Origin: Nitrospira sp.
GTDB lineage: Bacteria; Nitrospirota; Nitrospiria; Nitrospirales; Nitrospiraceae
NCBI GenBank assembly: GCA_025363325.1
Contig: JANYEF010000280.1
Location: 1 to 7,033, forward strand
Direction of reading: 5' to 3'
Length of the DNA stretch: 7,033 nt
Numbering within the stretch: position 1 is the stretch's first letter; each line of letters begins with the position of its first letter. Shown here in pieces: positions 5,252 to 7,033 of this stretch. The position numbers and the translations under genes are program-made. The notes beneath the pieces were generated by a model. The model saw only the letters and a list, made by a program, of their open reading frames with translations, was not told the DNA's origin and did not search any database.

Positions 5252-5521
5252 TTAGAGGTCACGTATGGCGCCTTGTAAGACCGTAATCTGCGTCACCGGA
5301 TCGCCGGAGGATTTCAGCTCTGTGCGGATTTGATCTTTGAGGTAGGAGGAGTATCCCACGCGGTCGATCAAGAGGTCGAGGAACCGTTCAACCGGGAGTA
5401 GACTCTGGGCCTTGAGTTCTTCCACGGTCTCGTCGGTGACGGGCACGTAGCTGCTCCCCATGTGGAACACCACATTGTAGTGGCGGTTTTTCCCGATGCG
5501 CTCGAACCGTAGACCCTTCAC
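5252..5521 (-). CDS. Conserved-looking 90-residue protein of unknown function
   Basis: I do not recognise this family. From GTG 5521 the product is 89 residues. It starts with a basic, probably strand-rich part (KGLRFERIGKNRHYNVVFHMGSSYVPVTD), followed by acidic helices (ETVEELKAQSLLPVERFLDLLIDRVGY) and a helical tail ending LQGAIRDL. There are no cysteine clusters, signal peptide or membrane segment. GTG 5521 is preferred to the adjacent TTG 5524 because a strong AGGAGG lies 5 nt before the GTG but only 2 nt before the TTG. It follows the PII-like gene on the same strand after 138 bp, with its own candidate promoter, so it may not be part of that operon. Codon and GC character is host-like. 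The stop is followed 2 nt later by element copy 4. Confidence 0.7.
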   Translation of the reverse strand: MKGLRFERIGKNRHYNVVFHMGSSYVPVTDETVEELKAQSLLPVERFLDLLIDRVGYSSYLKDQIRTELKSSGDPVTQITVLQGAIRDL

Positions 5522-5554
5522 CAAATCCTCCTCTGAGCCCGCGCGAATGGCCCC

Positions 5555-5584
5555 ATTCTAGACAAGTTCTGGTCGTGAAGACAA
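5555..5584 (-). promoter_or_regulatory. Candidate promoter of the 90-residue gene
   Basis: On the minus strand TTGTCT (5584-5579) and TAGAAT (5560-5555) are separated by 18 bp. The -10 matches consensus at five of six positions and the -35 at four. The transcript would have a leader of about 27 nt that includes the AGGAGG ribosome-binding site. Confidence 0.35.
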
Positions 5585-5591
5585 GGGTGGG

Positions 5592-5637
5592 ACGGTCTGA
5601 CCGTTGTTCCTCGCCCCGGGCCATAATCTGATTATGG
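5592..5637. promoter_or_regulatory. Twin odd-centred palindromes between the PII-like and 90-residue genes
   Basis: ACGGTC-T-GACCGT (5592-5604) and CCATAATC-T-GATTATGG (5621-5637) are perfect palindromes around a single T. They share the core TCTGA, and their centres are 31 bp apart, about three helical turns. They lie just upstream of the candidate promoter of the 90-residue gene and could be operator sites. The outer one could also mark the 3' end of the PII-like transcript, but no T-tract follows. Confidence 0.4.
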
Positions 5638-5659
5638 ATTGGGCGATGTGAGCCCTCGA

Positions 5660-6001
5660 TCAGGAACTGCTCCCTTTCTTACCGAAATACTCTTGCCGAC
5701 TCACGGCCACGTCGGTGACGAACATCACGCCGGAGTGGCGTTCGAAGAGAGGCCGAAGCCCTGCCAGGATGGGCTCCACTTTTTCTTCCGAGACGACGGT
5801 CATGATCATCTCAAGACTTTCCTGCTCGCTGAACATGAAATGCGCTTCGCGCACGCCATGATGGCCTTTCCCCGAAACATTGCCGATGATCGTGTAGCCG
5901 GACGCTTTGACCTGGTCCAGCAACTCTGTCACAAACGCCCGGTGCTCCCCCGCTACGATCACACGTATTTCCTTCATCGGATGCAACGTCAACGCGCCCA
6001 C
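5660..6001 (-). CDS. PII-like small-ligand sensor protein, associated with dabA
   Basis: The 113-residue product has the ferredoxin-like layout of PII proteins: strand MKEIRVIVA (9-17), helix (AFVTELLDQVKASG, 22-35), a short glycine-rich T-loop (SGKGHHGVREAH, 43-54), a second strand-helix unit (LEMIMTVVSEEKVEPILAGLRPLF) and strand VMFVTDVAVSRQEYF (92-106). The T-loop is short and has no tyrosine for uridylylation, and the ATP-binding B-loop of classical GlnB is reduced. It therefore belongs with PII-like proteins rather than nitrogen-status PII. PII-like proteins occur beside carboxysome and bicarbonate-transport genes, where they sense ligands such as ADP/AMP and bicarbonate, so a role in controlling DabA is likely but inferred. 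GTG 6001 has AAGGAAGGAG 7 nt upstream. The internal ATG (5977) has no such site. It follows dabA by 45 bp in the same operon. Confidence 0.8.
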   Translation of the reverse strand: MGALTLHPMKEIRVIVAGEHRAFVTELLDQVKASGYTIIGNVSGKGHHGVREAHFMFSEQESLEMIMTVVSEEKVEPILAGLRPLFERHSGVMFVTDVAVSRQEYFGKKGSSS

Positions 6002-6046
6002 AGTTGAACTCCTTCCTTGGTGAGTTGTCCCATCATGACTCCGCTA

Positions 6047-7033
6047 TCAGGAGCCGGCTTCCTCGTCGATTCTTGTCCATACGCCCGTTGGTCGATAGCG
6101 ATAGAATACACCTTCTTCCGGTTCCAGTGCGACGAGGTGGACCCACTCGTTATGATATTGATGCTGCAACATTTCATGGCGGGCAATGAGCTTCTCGATC
6201 CGTTCTCGCGGCGCCTCGACAACGGTCAGCAGGCGCATCGGCTCATGATACGGCACGTCGCCGTTCATCACGGTTTGCCGGGCAAGTCCGAGCCGGAGAT
6301 CGCTCCAAGGGCCGGACATGATGCCGATCCGCCCCACCACGTTGTGGTAAATCTTACTCCCGCCCCCATACACCTCGTTGTCCACCGTTGAAAAATAATG
6401 TTCCATGTTGATCCATTGCGCCACTACTTGCGGGCCGGTCAATATGACTTCAAGTAGCCGGTTGCTCGGGTCTTCTCGGTAGTCGTAGGAATGCAGGAAG
6501 ACACGTCCGGTCAGATCAAGGGCCTTGGTGAGATCCCGGGGGCCGATAATGAACGCCGTATTCCCTGACAGACCCCACTCTGGCCGTATCTGGCTCCAAT
6601 CCACGCTCCGTCGTCGCACATGCGACGCCGCTCCCTGCGCTGACAGGGTCGTCGTAACATCAGGGAAACGGGTGCATCGCTCTTGATTCGTCAGTCTGGT
6701 CGTTTTTTTCATGTCTTCGACCAGTCGGGCGATATCGATGCGATGGGTCGGCGGCGCATCTTCAAGGTCGAAGAGCTGGACTTCATCGGTCGTGGTATCG
6801 ACTTGTCCGGCGAGAAAATGGGTGTCTGAGGGAATCTCGAGGCCTTTCTTCGCCAGCCGCTCCCGCACTTTCTGATTATTGGCCATCATGGCGAGCACGC
6901 GGGAGTTCGGATTGCCTTCATTGCCTCCGCAAGCCCCGCAGTCCAACGCGGATTCGAACGGATTATTGTCAGAGGTACTCCCGTGGCCGCAAATGAGGAC
7001 AAGCCGGGCAAGTTGTTTCGTCAGTCCCATCAT
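6047..7033 (-). CDS. dabA: DabA-type inorganic-carbon uptake subunit (DUF2309), C-terminal part, 5' end outside window
   Basis: DabA pairs with a NuoL-like membrane protein (DabB) to hydrate CO2 and trap it as bicarbonate inside the cell. The 328 residues visible are the C-terminal part of a protein usually 800 or more residues long. CGHGSTSDNNP followed by SALDCGACGG (residues 15-37) is the family signature. His17 and Cys32, 15 apart, correspond to the zinc ligands H524 and C539 of the Halothiobacillus DabA; the other two ligands lie outside the window. The remainder (PRDLTKALDLTGRVFLHSYDY, GGGSKIYHNVVGRIGIMSG, and a C-terminal VEAPRERIEKLIARH) is soluble, with no membrane span. The methionine at the window edge is not claimed as the start. 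The gene runs into the PII-like gene 45 bp downstream, which suggests one operon for inorganic-carbon supply in an autotroph. Confidence 0.9.
   Translation of the reverse strand: MMGLTKQLARLVLICGHGSTSDNNPFESALDCGACGGNEGNPNSRVLAMMANNQKVRERLAKKGLEIPSDTHFLAGQVDTTTDEVQLFDLEDAPPTHRIDIARLVEDMKKTTRLTNQERCTRFPDVTTTLSAQGAASHVRRRSVDWSQIRPEWGLSGNTAFIIGPRDLTKALDLTGRVFLHSYDYREDPSNRLLEVILTGPQVVAQWINMEHYFSTVDNEVYGGGSKIYHNVVGRIGIMSGPWSDLRLGLARQTVMNGDVPYHEPMRLLTVVEAPRERIEKLIARHEMLQHQYHNEWVHLVALEPEEGVFYRYRPTGVWTRIDEEAGS

Noticed and set aside
5639..6391. Long plus-strand open frames opposite the PII-like and dabA genes
   Set aside because: They are antisense shadows of well-supported minus-strand genes in GC-rich DNA and contain no recognisable motifs.

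Overview
The window looks like a stretch of a GC-rich chemolithoautotroph chromosome, most likely a Nitrospira-type member of the Nitrospirota. Two things point there: the end of a DabA-type inorganic-carbon uptake gene followed by a small PII-like gene, and four copies of a ~120 bp inverted-repeat element (ends GGYTGCTGAAA / TTTGAGCARCC, central GTACCC..GGGTAC hairpin) that I associate from memory with Nitrospira genomes. The taxonomic call is an inference.

Layout. (1) 40-756, plus: a TPR protein whose readable start falls inside a repeat unit, followed 2 nt after its stop by element copy 1. (2) 1068-2921: a compact Type II restriction-modification island. A SmaI-like endonuclease (plus) converges with, and overlaps by 17 bp, an N4-cytosine-type (beta-order) DNA methyltransferase (minus). 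The methyltransferase is translationally coupled (ATGA) behind a 70-aa ribbon-helix-helix protein, whose promoter carries CTTACC repeats and appears to give a near-leaderless mRNA. (3) 2922-3440: a 15-bp perfect hairpin and two adjacent, internally interrupted element copies (2 and 3). (4) 3500-5019: an AT-rich promoter with phased TACTAAT/TTAGTA repeats driving a class II Fic AMP-transferase with a C-terminal winged-helix-like region. (5) 5129-5249: element copy 4. (6) 5252-7033, minus: a host-type gene set reading right to left, DabA C-terminal part (5' end outside the window), PII-like protein, and a 90-residue unknown.

How the parts relate. The R-M and Fic genes form an accessory, lower-GC block between GC-rich host genes. 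They are bracketed by element copies, with copy 1 inverted relative to copies 2-4. The RHH protein sits where many Type II systems carry a helix-turn-helix controller (C) protein, so it may time methyltransferase expression. The DabA/PII pair fits bicarbonate or CO2 uptake with a small-ligand sensor. The element copies sit at gene 3' ends in a fixed orientation, which suggests a role in 3'-end formation as well as, or instead of, simple mobility.
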